Shown in pieces: positions 15,333-15,765 of a stretch of 15,765 bases of DNA. Location of the stretch: assembly GCA_022822245.1 (NCBI GenBank), contig JAJECB010000377.1, positions 1-15,765 on the forward strand, read 5' to 3'. Made by a program: the position numbers and the translations under genes. The stretch's first letter is position 1. Each line of letters begins with the position of its first letter. The notes beneath the pieces were generated by a model. It searched no databases. It saw only the letters and a program-made list of their open reading frames with translations, and was not told the origin of the DNA. The stretch comes from Gammaproteobacteria bacterium (GTDB taxonomy: Bacteria > Pseudomonadota > Gammaproteobacteria > HK1).

Positions 15333-15765
15333 TCAGCGTTTCCGGGCGACCAGCGCTTCGAGTACGGCGACCCGTGCCTCGGCGGCCCGGCGGGCGACGG
15401 TCTCCCGCTCGAAGCGAAACTCCGCTTCCCGGCGGGCGGAAGCCTCCTTCCGGTGGGCGGAGACCGCTTCCAGGTGGCTGAGCAGGGGTTCGTCCGTCAC
15501 CGGGTCCCGGAATTGTATCCCGCTGTCCCGTACGAGGAGCTCCAGACCGAGCGTCTCGCTGCGAAGGATGAGCGTACCGTCCAGGGACCTTGCCACCGGC
15601 TGCGGCTCGTAGGTGCCGTCGACCAGTCGGTGCCCCTTCAGTCTCACGCCCAGATACCCGTCGGGTCGTGCTGCCAGTACTCGTGTACCCCCAGGCGCTC
15701 GTAGAGCGCGCGCTTGCGCCCCTCGTCCTCGCGCCAGGTGTTCGCCGAGGCCACCTCCAGCACGA
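15333..15765 (-). pseudogene. Uma2-family endonuclease, frameshifted, 5' end outside window
   Basis: The frame entering from the window edge reads VLEVASANTWREDEGRKRAL and YERLGVHEYWQHDPTG, the PD-(D/E)XK core of Uma2 (catalytic Glu in LEV and Lys in the GRK stretch). It then meets TGA just after DPTG. The family continuation YLGVRLKGHRLVDGTYEPQP, then LRSETLGLELLVRD, runs in another frame to the stop at 15333. The break lies near 15652-15660 and fits loss of one base (or four) in ACGGGTATC. The tail (HLEAVSAHRKEASARREAEF onwards) is a charged coiled-coil-like helix common in this family. Uma2 proteins are abundant in accessory regions and their role is unclear. Sequencing error cannot be excluded for this single indel. 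Confidence 0.75.

Overview
The window is a strongly GC-rich bacterial chromosome segment, most likely from a gammaproteobacterium. The minus-strand order coaBC-dut-algC-argB, with radC divergent next to coaBC and pyrE beside argB, is the arrangement known from Pseudomonas and relatives. The block yggS-proC-yggT is also a classic gammaproteobacterial neighbourhood. An uncultured marine or host-associated lineage is possible, given the class III CoA-transferase, PhyH dioxygenase, Uma2, ParDE and DUF2235 remnants, but this is inference only.

Region 1 (1-5399, plus strand) is a compact housekeeping run. It holds the 3' end of pyrB, a PyrK-type flavin/[2Fe-2S] electron-transfer subunit, a class III CoA-transferase, yggS (PLP homeostasis), proC, yggT and pyrE. 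Several junctions are 4-bp GTGA overlaps or gaps of a few bases, which suggests translational coupling. pyrB, pyrK and pyrE belong to pyrimidine synthesis. proC and yggS are linked by proline and PLP metabolism.

Region 2 (5514-10077, minus strand) holds coaBC, dut, algC and argB, transcribed towards pyrE. Between algC and argB lies an approximately 179-bp nearly perfect palindrome that abuts the algC stop codon and resembles a MITE. ArgB carries a Gly/Asn/Asp-rich insertion. CoaBC, AlgC and PyrE also carry low-complexity linkers or N-terminal extensions.

Region 3 (10078-11160, plus) is radC, preceded by a 12-bp tandem repeat that reads in frame with radC as a Gly/Asn/Arg-rich tract.

Region 4 (11161-14109) is accessory. 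An intact parDE-type toxin-antitoxin pair is followed by decayed genes: a DUF2235 remnant lacking its middle and end, a methyltransferase broken by two apparent one-base losses in G runs, the C-terminal third of a GT4 glycosyltransferase, and a winged-helix regulator-like gene with an in-frame TAG at codon 9. The last three fit a lost surface-polysaccharide cluster.

Region 5 (14110-15765) holds an intact phytanoyl-CoA dioxygenase-family gene behind a structured leader, and a frameshifted Uma2-family endonuclease running off the window edge. No rRNA, tRNA or CRISPR array was seen.
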